In this document: piece after piece, positions 44,718 to 53,119 of the stretch | How positions within the stretch are numbered: the stretch's first letter is position 1 | Layout of the letters: each line of letters starts with the position of its first letter | Source: Leptospiraceae bacterium | GTDB taxonomy: Bacteria > Spirochaetota > Leptospiria > Leptospirales > Leptospiraceae | DNA: 64,000 nt | Direction of reading: 5' to 3' | Assembly: GCA_016708435.1 (NCBI GenBank) | Contig: JADJFV010000032.1 | Span: forward strand, 57,501-121,500 | The notes under the pieces: model-generated | Told to the model about the DNA's origin: nothing | Seen by the model: only the letters and a program-made list of their open reading frames with translations | The model's database searches: none | Translations under genes and position numbers: made by a program

Positions 44718-45293
44718 TTATTTCATTGATTTCTTTCGTTCCACTACCCACATACCTCGAAGTTGATTTTCTGAATAGCCGATTGCTTTGTCAGTAGGAT
44801 AGAGAAGAGAAAGTTTAGTTGCGACTTCTTTGGAAATATTCTTTTCTTTTTCTCCATGGCATTGTAAGCACATTGCGACTGTTTCTATCGGATAATATCC
44901 TATTTGCGCTACTTCGGTTTCAACTGTAACAGGACTTGGCTTTTCCTTGTTTGCTATCTGAGCTTTGAATGCTTGTAGGATCTTTAACTCTTCTTCACTT
45001 GCTGCATTGTCAGGATTACGAGGTCTATCCGTTACTCGCTTGAGCTTTACATTTTGTTTTTGAGAAATTTCATTCGTCAAGGAAATTGCATTGGTATTAC
45101 AAAACTCAATAGATCCAACAATTCCTTTGGCTTGAATCGCATTCATTAGATTCTTTCCTAATTCAGCTTTTGCTTGCAGGGCAATCTCTTTTCCTTCTTC
45201 GAGGAAGGGTTTTGTTTTTATATCTGCACTATCTTTACATTGAATGACAGTTGAAAGAATGAGAAAACTTAGAACGGTAATTTTTAATTGCAT
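44718..45293 (-). CDS. DUF3365 (Tll0287-like) haem-c lipoprotein
   Basis: The 191-residue lipoprotein (lipobox VIQC, cysteine 19) has a single c-type haem motif CLQCH at 142-146 and the DUF3365 layout (FCNTNAISLTNEI, KRVTDRPRNPDNAAS, YPTDKAIGY). It is predicted to sit on the periplasmic face of a membrane and sense redox state or gases. It lies end to end with the GAF kinase gene but on the opposite strand, so coexpression is not implied. Confidence 0.88.
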   Translation of the reverse strand: MQLKITVLSFLILSTVIQCKDSADIKTKPFLEEGKEIALQAKAELGKNLMNAIQAKGIVGSIEFCNTNAISLTNEISQKQNVKLKRVTDRPRNPDNAASEEELKILQAFKAQIANKEKPSPVTVETEVAQIGYYPIETVAMCLQCHGEKEKNISKEVATKLSLLYPTDKAIGYSENQLRGMWVVERKKSMK

Positions 45294-45393
45294 GAATCAA
45301 TACCTCTTTTACGTTAAAGTCTTAATGCTTCTAGGTTCAGATGAATGGTCAAGATAGATTTTGCCTATTAGCCACGAATTAGATTGATTTTTA

Positions 45394-45870
45394 TCACCGC
45401 ACGACAGTTATTTCATCGCTGAGCCATACTTTTAATTCTCCAAACCATTCTCCATACTCGCCTTTCTGATTGATTTCTTCATTGGAGAATGCAAGAATTG
45501 GAATTCCACAATCAACTAGAATCAATTCGTCCACAGAATCAGAAATTGTCTTTCCTTTCATAATCCAATCTAGCTCATAAACTTCCTGGATTTCTGGAAG
45601 AATAGGAGAAGAAAGTTTCTTCGCATAATGCCCAGTAGACGTTTCAGTCAATTCAACCATAACTCTAAACTTTCTACCCGGATATAATACCTTACTCACA
45701 TTTTCGTATGTATCATATGGATCAAAAAGGGAAGTATCGCAAAAATTGCAGGAGAATTCTATATCATTATACCTAAGAACAAGTCTTGCTCCGTCAGCAA
45801 ACACGATAAGAAGCTTTTCCAATTTTACTATCTCAACATCAATTGCAATAGGATTCAGTTCTTCTATCAT
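45394..45870 (-). CDS. Hypothetical protein paired with upstream gene
   Basis: The 158-residue soluble protein begins MIEELNPIAIDVEIVKLE and contains CNFCD near residue 43. No known domain is evident. It starts four bases after the stop of the 295-residue gene, so they form a two-gene unit. Confidence 0.75.
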   Translation of the reverse strand: MIEELNPIAIDVEIVKLEKLLIVFADGARLVLRYNDIEFSCNFCDTSLFDPYDTYENVSKVLYPGRKFRVMVELTETSTGHYAKKLSSPILPEIQEVYELDWIMKGKTISDSVDELILVDCGIPILAFSNEEINQKGEYGEWFGELKVWLSDEITVVR

Positions 45871-45874
45871 CTAA

Positions 45875-46762
45875 TTATTGTCCGGGCATGAATGTTTCGA
45901 GTGTAGTTTTAGTTATCACTTCCTCTACATTGGGAATATCGATTACTTTTCCATCTTGCATAAGATAAGGATTTCTTCTACCGGCAATCTGATGATAAGG
46001 ATATAAATCTGTTTCGTTATTTAGAAGCAAATCATCCTTATCCTCTACTAGCCATCGGACTTTCTTTTGTTCTATCCATTTTTCCAAATCATATTCTTGT
46101 GGCTCCGATCTTTCTCCGACAAATGTAGCAGACGAAACTATTTGGTCTCTCGCAACATATTCTTCTCTTGCCCAACCGGTTGCAAATTCACTTTGCGAAA
46201 TAAAATTCTTTGAAAAATAGGTAACAGGAAAACCGGTATACTTTTCTGCAATGAATACAGAGTGGATAACAGCAATTACTCCCTCTTTGTCTAAGATTCT
46301 TGGTTTGATAAAAGGAACTTCTGCTCCCATATAAATCTTATGACGAATAAAACTAAAGGCAGAAATTTTCTCAGGTATAGGTTGGTTATTCAAATTAAGA
46401 GCACCGTCCATCACAAACAGATGCTCACATTTAGAATCATCTGTAACGGTTTTTCCATCATCGTATTCCATCACCCAAAAACTTGCATTCAGTGTGAATA
46501 CTCCATGTTTAATCCTAGCCCAAATCTTACGGGCACAATAAGGACATATTGCAACAAGCACATCAGGACTAGGAGCGGCTATAAGTTTACTAAACTCCTG
46601 TGTTCGCAAATGATAAAATGGAATCCGTTCTTTGACTGGTATCTCCCCAATTTCTATATCTAATTGCGATACCTTCTTTTCTGCTTCTTCATATTCTTGG
46701 ATGGAGCGCAGCTTTAAGCTTTCGTCTTTTAGATTTGTGTATCGATAAATGTTTTTAGCCAT
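45875..46762 (-). CDS. Hypothetical protein with putative zinc-binding cysteines
   Basis: The 295-residue soluble protein has C73-x2-C76 (AICPYCARKI) and C112-x-H114 (KCEHLF), a pattern that could bind zinc. The rest is unrecognised. It is first in a two-gene unit with the 158-residue protein. Confidence 0.75.
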   Translation of the reverse strand: MAKNIYRYTNLKDESLKLRSIQEYEEAEKKVSQLDIEIGEIPVKERIPFYHLRTQEFSKLIAAPSPDVLVAICPYCARKIWARIKHGVFTLNASFWVMEYDDGKTVTDDSKCEHLFVMDGALNLNNQPIPEKISAFSFIRHKIYMGAEVPFIKPRILDKEGVIAVIHSVFIAEKYTGFPVTYFSKNFISQSEFATGWAREEYVARDQIVSSATFVGERSEPQEYDLEKWIEQKKVRWLVEDKDDLLLNNETDLYPYHQIAGRRNPYLMQDGKVIDIPNVEEVITKTTLETFMPGQ

Positions 46763-46950
46763 TGGAGTTTACTTGCCACAGAGTCACTAAGGCACAGAGA
46801 AATGTCAAGGAATCTACGCACTTACAAAATCACCGATTACGGAAAAGGAAGCCGAATCTGTCTTGACAGACTTAGACAAGCAGTTCGCCCTTCAACAAAA
46901 ATTGCTTTGGGGTGTGCTTTCTGTGGGGATGTTTCTGACGTTCAGCACAG

Positions 46951-47038
46951 GTGAGACAGACGACCATCTCACGAGAGACTGACGACCAGCACACGAGAGA
47001 CTGACAACCATCTCACGAGAGTCTGGCACCAAGCCCTG
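46951..47038. repeat. 22-bp tandem repeat, three to four units
   Basis: Three clear units and a decayed fourth have the consensus GAGAGACTGACGACCATCTC plus AC. The period of 22 does not keep a reading frame. Confidence 0.75.
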
Positions 47039-47100
47039 ATTATTTATGATTTTTTTTGAAAAACTGGAAGGAGAAGGGGCGGCAAATTCTAGATCTTTTT

Positions 47101-47148
47101 CTCTGTCCTTCGCGCTTTCGTGGTAAAAGAATGCTTTTACTCAGGCTA
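47101..47148. repeat. Family A palindrome, right-half copy
   Basis: TGTCCTTCGCGCTTTCGTGG and TAAAAGAATGCTTTTAC match the right half of the 142-bp element at 13422-13563. The left half is absent. Confidence 0.7.
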
Positions 47149-47159
47149 CTTTTTAAATA

Positions 47160-48866
47160 TTAATTGGATTTTTTAGTTTGTCCCCAAATGTAATAGATGG
47201 AACAAACACCGTGATTGGTATCTGTTTTTTCTAAATACTTCTTACAACGTCCAGAGACACTCTCTTCATCGGAATCATGATGTCTTTCAGAAGAATTTCC
47301 GTTATGACACTTTTCTTTTCCTGAATGCTCATCATCGCCTTCGCGATCTCTTCTATCGTCGCGATCTCCATCTTTTTCTTTCTTGCTCTTTTCGTTTTTA
47401 TCGCGGTCCCCGTATTGGTTTCCTTTTCCTCTGTCGCTATTCTTTCCATCGTTGCCGTAGTGATTTCCACGATTTCCATGGTGCTCTTTTCCATCATGGT
47501 GCTCTTTTCCATCATGGTGTTCTTTCCCATCATGATGATCGTCCTTATCGCCTACGCTACAAGAATTATCGCCATTTCCAGAGTTACCACCGTTTCCAGA
47601 GTTACCACCGTTTCCAGAGTTACCGCCGTTTCCAGAGTTACCGCCGTTTCCAGAACTACCGCCGTTTCCAGAACTACCGCCGTTTCCAGAACTACCGCCG
47701 TTTCCAGAACTACCACCGTTTCCAGAACTACCACCTGTTCCACCAGAAGTAGAAGTATCAGTGATAGCAGCTAGAACTTCGTAATAAATGGCAGACGAAC
47801 CTTCTGCTGGAATACTCAAAGCTTCATCAATAGATTGAGCAAAGCTAGCATCTCCGGTCATAGCAACGTCTAACACACAAGCATCAAAGACTACTTTATT
47901 GGTAATCCCTTGCGCTTTACATACAGTTTCTGCTGCAGTGATTGCTGCTGGATCAATTGGAGTGATCTTGTCCGGGATACCATCAAAAGAACCTAAAGAT
48001 TGTCCATTTCCGTATTCAAACCAACTTTCACCCGATTTTAATCTCCAGCTATTGCCAAAGACCATATAGAGATTGTTGAAAGTAATTGGGGAAATAGCAG
48101 AAGTAGTATCTCTTGGAGCTAAATCATCTTTGAAGTTCCCGTTACAGTTACCAAGTAAACCTGCTACTTGTCCTGTTAATCTAACTGCACCAAGGTAAAC
48201 GTTTATGTAAGAACTATTGACTGTAATATTTACAACAGTTCCTTCCGGCAAAGTAGCCTTGAAAGTTGTTCCAGTAAGAGCAATAGAACCACCATCTAAG
48301 TCAACTTTCTTACCTGATGTGAAGCTAGTTAAAGTCTTGTCTATATAAACCTTTCCACCTAGATACATAGAAACAGTATGTGTTCCGATTTTAACTGCTA
48401 CAGCAGTGTTTACCGTTACTTTCTTGTTTGATTTCCATGCCTCTTGGCGAACTTGAATTCCGGAACCTTCAGAAGTGCGGATTAACCAGTATTCTCCTAA
48501 ACCTTGGAAGTCGTAGACCATACCGTCTAGAGTTTTAAGGTGGGGATCCCCCCAGCTATGTCCTGGATTATTCAAAGAACAAGAAATATTAGCTTCTGAG
48601 GAATTAGAAGTAGAGGTTGATCCCTCAGAAGGTCTCGTATTTTCTGGTTCAGATGAAGGAACGGTTGGATTCGCTGTAAATACTGAAACGGTTGGATTTC
48701 CCGGATTTCCTGTAATTTGAACCCCAGGAACACCCTGTGATCCTTGGGCTTGCGATCCTGTTACACTCGCTAGCGGCAAAAGGAGAGCCTTTTTGTCTTT
48801 GCTGTCACAGGCAACTAGTATTAAACTAGAAACAAGCAACAACACATAAGTCGATTTCATTTTCAT
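47160..48866 (-). CDS. VWD-domain lipoprotein with repetitive and charged tail
   Basis: The product is about 568 residues from ATG 48866, chosen because GAGGA lies just upstream and it precedes the lipoprotein signal (MKMKSTYVLLLVSSLILVAC). A Ser/Pro/Thr linker leads to a von Willebrand type D domain (about 105-280; WGDPHLKTLDGMVYDFQG and GLLGNCNGNFKDD). Then come nine six-residue repeats (GGSSGN and GGNSGN), three HHDGKE repeats and a long Asp/Lys/His/Arg-rich tail. The histidine- and acid-rich tail might bind metal; the VWD domain usually mediates extracellular contacts. Confidence 0.85.
   Translation of the reverse strand: MKMKSTYVLLLVSSLILVACDSKDKKALLLPLASVTGSQAQGSQGVPGVQITGNPGNPTVSVFTANPTVPSSEPENTRPSEGSTSTSNSSEANISCSLNNPGHSWGDPHLKTLDGMVYDFQGLGEYWLIRTSEGSGIQVRQEAWKSNKKVTVNTAVAVKIGTHTVSMYLGGKVYIDKTLTSFTSGKKVDLDGGSIALTGTTFKATLPEGTVVNITVNSSYINVYLGAVRLTGQVAGLLGNCNGNFKDDLAPRDTTSAISPITFNNLYMVFGNSWRLKSGESWFEYGNGQSLGSFDGIPDKITPIDPAAITAAETVCKAQGITNKVVFDACVLDVAMTGDASFAQSIDEALSIPAEGSSAIYYEVLAAITDTSTSGGTGGSSGNGGSSGNGGSSGNGGSSGNGGSSGNGGNSGNGGNSGNGGNSGNGGNSGNGDNSCSVGDKDDHHDGKEHHDGKEHHDGKEHHGNRGNHYGNDGKNSDRGKGNQYGDRDKNEKSKKEKDGDRDDRRDREGDDEHSGKEKCHNGNSSERHHDSDEESVSGRCKKYLEKTDTNHGVCSIYYIWGQTKKSN
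47571..47738. repeat. 18-bp in-frame tandem repeat
   Basis: About nine 18-base units (TTACCACCGTTTCCAGAG and variants) encode the GNGGSS/GNGGNS linker of the VWD lipoprotein. The period is a multiple of three, so copy-number change would alter only linker length. Confidence 0.85.
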
Positions 48867-49192
48867 ATATTCCTCATTAGCATACTCATATAAAGTCAGA
48901 CTAGAAAAAATATAATTATTTGCCATAATAATTTATTGACCTTTTCTTTTTTTTTTCTAGATACCTATAGTTGAGTTCTAGTATCATTAAATAAATTTGA
49001 AATAAAAAGTCAGAATTTGAGTTCTAATTTTCGCGAAGGTTTCTTAATGGTTGTGAGGTTTGCGCCTAACGGTCACGGCTTGTAATTCATAAAGAAGATA
49101 CGGAGTTCTCAGAAAGAATTTTTTCTCTCTTTGTCTCCGTACTCTGTGGCAAAAATCTACTTCAATTTATAATCGCGTTGCCTGACTAATCA
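48867..49192. other. Intergenic region
   Basis: About 330 AT-rich bases lie upstream of the VWD lipoprotein. A CTCTGTGGC-type dispersed repeat occurs near 49115-49154, with ATACGGAG/CTCCGTA arms. No gene is seen. Confidence 0.5.
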
Positions 49193-49873
49193 TCAAACAT
49201 TGATTCTTCTAAATTCATCATAGGCTGAGTTGAGCCAAGTCTTGACTCTCTCTTTTTCCATTAAACCTAGACTTTGCGGTTTATTGTGAATTGCCGCCCA
49301 GAAGCTAGAATTTGTTTCATCAATTTTCTGCATCGTTCGCTCATGGAGTTTTTTCAAATTCACGAATGTTGCATTGTAGGATGCTGCTAGATCTTTAACA
49401 GAAGATGATTCAAATATTTTAAACTGAGTTCCCCTTCCCTGATTGAATACGATTGTATATTCTACTTTGTCCTGAAATCGATTGAGTAGATTTTCAAGAA
49501 GAATGACTGAGTCCTTGCTATCATCCATTACATGCCAGAATCTTAGGTTTAAGTTTAACTCTTTTGAAAGTTCGACCACATTACTCTCTTCAATCCATTT
49601 TTGCAATGGAAGAGTTGTCTGAGCAGCAAGGTCAACGATGATTCGATTTGGATTTTCCATATCATAGTTTTCAATCATCGCATCTAAATGTTCGTAGCTA
49701 TCTACCGTAGTCGGAGAAGCAAAATCTTCATAAAAACGTAGAAACGTATTGTGTGATCTATCTGTGTCATAGCCCTTAAACGGGATTTGATTATCAATGA
49801 AATATTGAGCAAGTAGCCTAGAAATTACCGACTTTCCTACTCCCCCTTTTTCGCCGCCAATAAAATGTATCAT
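49193..49873 (-). CDS. ParA-like P-loop ATPase
   Basis: The product is about 226 residues and starts MIHFIGGEKGGVGKS at ATG 49873, where the P-loop follows at once (deviant Walker A, GGEKGGVGKSV). DTDRSHN and VDLAAQTTLP are the further Walker motifs. The C-terminal half departs from ordinary ParA. No parB or plasmid genes lie nearby, so it may position some cell component or be a remnant of a mobilisation module. An upstream ATG at 49903 is in frame but would precede the domain by ten residues. Confidence 0.8.
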   Translation of the reverse strand: MIHFIGGEKGGVGKSVISRLLAQYFIDNQIPFKGYDTDRSHNTFLRFYEDFASPTTVDSYEHLDAMIENYDMENPNRIIVDLAAQTTLPLQKWIEESNVVELSKELNLNLRFWHVMDDSKDSVILLENLLNRFQDKVEYTIVFNQGRGTQFKIFESSSVKDLAASYNATFVNLKKLHERTMQKIDETNSSFWAAIHNKPQSLGLMEKERVKTWLNSAYDEFRRINV

Positions 49874-49942
49874 TCTTATACAGAAATTACAAGCACTAAG
49901 CAAGTCAAGCAGAGAATTTGGGGGAGTAGAGTCTTCGAAAGA

Positions 49943-51034
49943 TTAAGCCGCCATTACCTTCTCTGCGTATGGATCCGGTAAAGAAAATGCAAAGATTCGT
50001 TTCCAAACCGAGGCAAATTGTTTTACGAAGCTTCCATTGTTATAATGCTGACCGTAATCTTCACAAAGTGCTTTGAGTCTTGGAGCTATTTCTTCATAAC
50101 GGGCAGCCGGAATATCAGGGAACATATGATGCTCTATTTGATGGCTTAAATGTCCACTCATTAGATAGAAAAGTTTACTTCCTTCCAAGTTTGATGAGCC
50201 TTTTAATTGGCGCAAATACCATTCTGCTTTTGTTTCATTCTCAATGTCTTTAGGAGTAAATGTTTCTGCGTTCTCCGTAAAATGTCCACAGAAGATAATG
50301 GAATACGTCCAGAGGTTACGCATAGTATTCGCAAGAAGGTTACCTAAAAATATTTTTGGAGCCATAAGTCCACCGAGTAGCGGAAAACCGATGTAATCCT
50401 TAAAGAGTTGGATTTCTATTTTCTTGTTATAGACTTCTTTGTAATCTTGTAGAGTTTTTTTAGTTCTTTGTTTTTTAGGTTTTTCTAAGTATTCTACTTT
50501 GTAACCATGTCCGCCTACTCCCCATTCAAAATTAAACGCTAGAAAGAAATTTGCAATGGATTGGAAAAGATGCACTGGTTTCCATTCTTGCTCTTCCGAA
50601 AGTCTTGTGAAGTGGTAACCGTAGTCATGGTCTTTCCCTACAACGTTAGTGTACGTATGGTGCATATAGTTGTGGTAAAATTTCCATTGGGAAGAATCAG
50701 AAACAATATCCCATTCAAAGGTATTCGAATTAAACTCCGGATCATTCATCCAATCGTATTGACCATGCATTACATTATGACCAATCTCCATATTGTTTAG
50801 AATTTTAGAAATTCCGAGCATACTAGTTCCGAGTGCAAATGTAATCGGATCCATGCTAAAATGAATCAGTAGTCTTCCCATAATTTCATTGTAACGATAA
50901 GTCGCCTGGACTTTTCTAATATGGTCAGCATCTTCCTGTCCTACTTTCGAAAGTATTTCAGTGCGGATAATCTCTAATTCTTTTCCGAAGTTTTCAATTT
51001 CTTCTTTTGTTAATGGTTTACTTTTCGTATTCAT
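49943..51034 (-). CDS. Membrane fatty-acid desaturase
   Basis: The product is 363 residues from ATG 51034, chosen for its AAGGAG seven bases upstream; an ATG at 51079 is in frame. The three histidine boxes bind the di-iron centre: H86/H90 (GHNVMHGQ), H121/H125/H126 (HNYMHHTYTN) and H298/H302/H303 (HQIEHHMFPDIP). It introduces a double bond into acyl chains in the membrane. A ferredoxin reductase gene upstream on the same strand probably supplies electrons, the same pairing as DesC/DesB in Pseudomonas. A palindromic repeat lies between the two genes. Confidence 0.92.
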   Translation of the reverse strand: MNTKSKPLTKEEIENFGKELEIIRTEILSKVGQEDADHIRKVQATYRYNEIMGRLLIHFSMDPITFALGTSMLGISKILNNMEIGHNVMHGQYDWMNDPEFNSNTFEWDIVSDSSQWKFYHNYMHHTYTNVVGKDHDYGYHFTRLSEEQEWKPVHLFQSIANFFLAFNFEWGVGGHGYKVEYLEKPKKQRTKKTLQDYKEVYNKKIEIQLFKDYIGFPLLGGLMAPKIFLGNLLANTMRNLWTYSIIFCGHFTENAETFTPKDIENETKAEWYLRQLKGSSNLEGSKLFYLMSGHLSHQIEHHMFPDIPAARYEEIAPRLKALCEDYGQHYNNGSFVKQFASVWKRIFAFSLPDPYAEKVMAA

Positions 51035-51108
51035 AAATAACTCCTTGTTATTCTTAATTTTTTTTTCTAATAGTTTCATTTGTTTTCAATCTTCTAAATT
51101 TCTTTTAT

Positions 51109-51217
51109 TGTCATTCCGAAATCCCCTATCGGGAATCTCAATGTCTAAAGAATCCCAAGTTTTTTAATCAGAGTCTCAACTTCAAGAGATTCCCGATTGA
51201 AAAACTCGGGAATGACA
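51109..51217. repeat. TGTCATTCC palindromic element
   Basis: TGTCATTCCGAAATCCCC and TCGGGAATCTC on the left mirror GAGATTCCCGATTGAAAAAC and CTCGGGAATGACA on the right. The 109-bp element lies between the reductase and desaturase genes and may affect downstream expression or transcript stability. Confidence 0.8.
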
Positions 51218-51229
51218 CTATAATATTCT

Positions 51230-52312
51230 TTAAATATCTAATTCTAAATTTTCTTCTGCGCGGCTTAGACAGAGTTGGATAGTTTCTTCACCGGACTCGG
51301 ACTCACTGCCTTCTTGGAGATTTGTGACAACACCAGATTTTTTAGTGCAAGCACAGGTGTGGCAAATTCCCATACGGCATCCACTTTGCGGATAGATTCC
51401 GTTATCCTCTAATTCTTCTAGAAGATTTTTTTCTCCATTGAGTAGCAGTGTCTTGTGAGACTTAGTTAGAGTAACTTCTACTTGCTTTGCTTCTCTCTTA
51501 GTGCTAGTCTTTAGAAACGGTTGGAAATTTTCGGAGATGAGTTTCTCTTTGGGGATAATACTCTTTACACTCTCTTGCAAAGTTCCAGGACCACAGAGAT
51601 AGGTAAGTCTTTCGGAAAAATCAGGCACTAATTCTAAAAGCATTTCTCTTGTAAAAAATCCAGTTCTAAATCCGAGAGAATCTTCATCAGTCAAAATGAA
51701 TTCAACTGCAAGGGTTGGAAATTTTTCACGTAGAGAATTCAAATCAGAATAGAAGATAATTTCTTCTTTAGTGCGTGAGAAATACAGTAGTTTGACACTA
51801 CCGGTATAATTTTGATTTTGCAAAGTATTTAGAATGGAATACACAGGAGTAATTCCACTTCCGCCTGCGACAAATAGGAATTTGCCCGGTAATGCTTTCG
51901 GAAGAACAAAACTTCCCTGCGCTTCTCCCAACTCGACAAAATCACCTAACTGCAAACTCTCATGCACAAAGTTAGAAACAAGACCTTGTTTTTGACGCTT
52001 TATTGTGATTCGAAGATTGACTTCAGAAGGCATAGAAGAAATGGAATAGTAGCGAGTTACACGCTTACCATTAATTTCAACTGTGACGGGAACATATTGA
52101 CCCGCTTGAAATCGGAAGCCTTTCTTGTTCACTCGGAGAACAAGTGTTTTAGTTTCTTTAGTTTCTAGGTGTATACTGATAATCTTAGCCCTAGTCTTAG
52201 AAATGGAATATACTGGGTTTAATTCCTCTAAAAGGAAGTTAAACATGTTCTTTGGATTGAATAAATCTAGATATTCGCTTGGTTTATGGTATTTAAATGG
52301 AAAAGTTTTCAT
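51230..52312 (-). CDS. Ferredoxin-NAD(P)H reductase with C-terminal [2Fe-2S] domain
   Basis: The 360-residue protein has the FAD-binding motif (RYYSISS), the nucleotide-binding glycine motif (GGSGITPVYSIL), and a CGPG element. A plant-type ferredoxin domain holds the cluster ligands (CRMGICHTC, then CLSRA). It transfers electrons from NAD(P)H to the desaturase encoded downstream. Its promoter contains a DesT/FabR-like operator (52331-52346), facing the TetR gene. Confidence 0.92.
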   Translation of the reverse strand: MKTFPFKYHKPSEYLDLFNPKNMFNFLLEELNPVYSISKTRAKIISIHLETKETKTLVLRVNKKGFRFQAGQYVPVTVEINGKRVTRYYSISSMPSEVNLRITIKRQKQGLVSNFVHESLQLGDFVELGEAQGSFVLPKALPGKFLFVAGGSGITPVYSILNTLQNQNYTGSVKLLYFSRTKEEIIFYSDLNSLREKFPTLAVEFILTDEDSLGFRTGFFTREMLLELVPDFSERLTYLCGPGTLQESVKSIIPKEKLISENFQPFLKTSTKREAKQVEVTLTKSHKTLLLNGEKNLLEELEDNGIYPQSGCRMGICHTCACTKKSGVVTNLQEGSESESGEETIQLCLSRAEENLELDI

Positions 52313-52330
52313 TTCGCCTCTCTTAAGTGA

Positions 52331-52346
52331 GTAAACACTTGTTCAC
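52331..52346. promoter_or_regulatory. Operator 1 of the reductase-desaturase promoter
   Basis: GTAAACACTTGTTCAC is the reverse of the operator at 52414-52429 except for one base. It lies just upstream of the reductase start, where a bound TetR protein could block transcription. Confidence 0.75.
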
Positions 52347-52413
52347 AAAGTTTCACATATTAATTTTTAAGTCAACCGAAAAAAGACTTTTTTTCCCAAA
52401 CTAATAAAAAAAA

Positions 52414-52429
52414 GTGAACAAGTGTTCAC
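52414..52429. promoter_or_regulatory. Operator 2 of the TetR promoter
   Basis: GTGAACAAGTGTTCAC has inverted halves GTGAACA and TGTTCAC. It sits immediately before the TetR ribosome site (AGGAA) and closely resembles the published DesT operator core (GTGAAC...TGTTGAC). Autoregulation is likely. Confidence 0.78.
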
Positions 52430-52441
52430 ACAGGAATTTAA

Positions 52442-53119
52442 ATGAAATTAAACCAGAGATACCAACAAAAGCTTAGAACTAGGACTACTTTAATCCAATC
52501 TGCCTTGAAATTAATGGGAGAAGACAAGAGTTTAGGCTCTTTAAGCCTGAGAGAAGTTGCAGGCGAAGCGGGAATTGTGCCTGCTGCCTTCTATCGACAT
52601 TTTAAAGACATCGAAGAATTAGGGCTAGCATTAGTTGATGATATGAGCGTTAAACTGCGCGTTATCCTCCGCGACGCAAGAAAGAAAGGCGCCTACAAAA
52701 CAGCCCTTCAAGTCTCCATGTCTCTCTTTTTTAATTATGTAAAAAACAATCGACTCCTTTTTCGTTTTATCACACGCGAACAAGTCGGCGGAAGTAAGCG
52801 GATAAGACAGGCTATCCGTAACGAGATGTCGTTCATTGCATCTGAACTAGCATCTGATATGAAGCGCCCAGGAATTCCCTTCTCAAAATTAGAATTTATC
52901 TCTGACTTCATCGTTGCCACTGCCTTTACATTAGCGGGAACCTATTTAGATTGTGACCCAAAAGACAGTGAAGCAGAAAAGAAATTAAAAATAAAAAGTA
53001 TTAACCAACTACGACTCATCTTCAAAGGTGCGTTAGGCGGCAGAAACAATCGACATAGAATTAAAAAACAAATAGCAGACGAATCAGTAATCGGAGAAAA
53101 TAAAAATGATAACAACTGA
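52442..53119 (+). CDS. TetR-family regulator (DesT/FabR-like)
   Basis: The 225-residue protein has a TetR helix-turn-helix (LREVAGEAGIVPAAFYRHFK) and a mostly helical ligand domain. Its genes are divergent from a reductase-desaturase pair, and both promoters carry the same 16-base operator. In Pseudomonas, DesT senses the saturated/unsaturated ratio of acyl-CoA and represses the desCB operon; the same role is inferred here. The 3' end overlaps the bestrophin gene by 14 bases, so the two are cotranscribed. Confidence 0.88.
   Translation: MKLNQRYQQKLRTRTTLIQSALKLMGEDKSLGSLSLREVAGEAGIVPAAFYRHFKDIEELGLALVDDMSVKLRVILRDARKKGAYKTALQVSMSLFFNYVKNNRLLFRFITREQVGGSKRIRQAIRNEMSFIASELASDMKRPGIPFSKLEFISDFIVATAFTLAGTYLDCDPKDSEAEKKLKIKSINQLRLIFKGALGGRNNRHRIKKQIADESVIGENKNDNN

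Larger units (their letters stand above)
46763..47159. other. Intergenic region with 22-bp repeats
   Basis: About 400 bases carry a CCACAGAG repeat (46773-46800), a possible coding remnant around 46830-46975 reading ITEKEAESVLTDLDKQFALQ in one frame, 22-bp tandem repeats, and the right half of a family A palindrome (47101-47148). No intact gene is supported. Confidence 0.5.

Noticed and set aside
47571..47738. CRISPR-like repeat
   Set aside because: It is an in-frame linker repeat without spacers in a lipoprotein gene.
49193..49873. Plasmid partition locus
   Set aside because: A ParA-like ATPase is present, but no ParB, centromere repeats or replication genes lie nearby.
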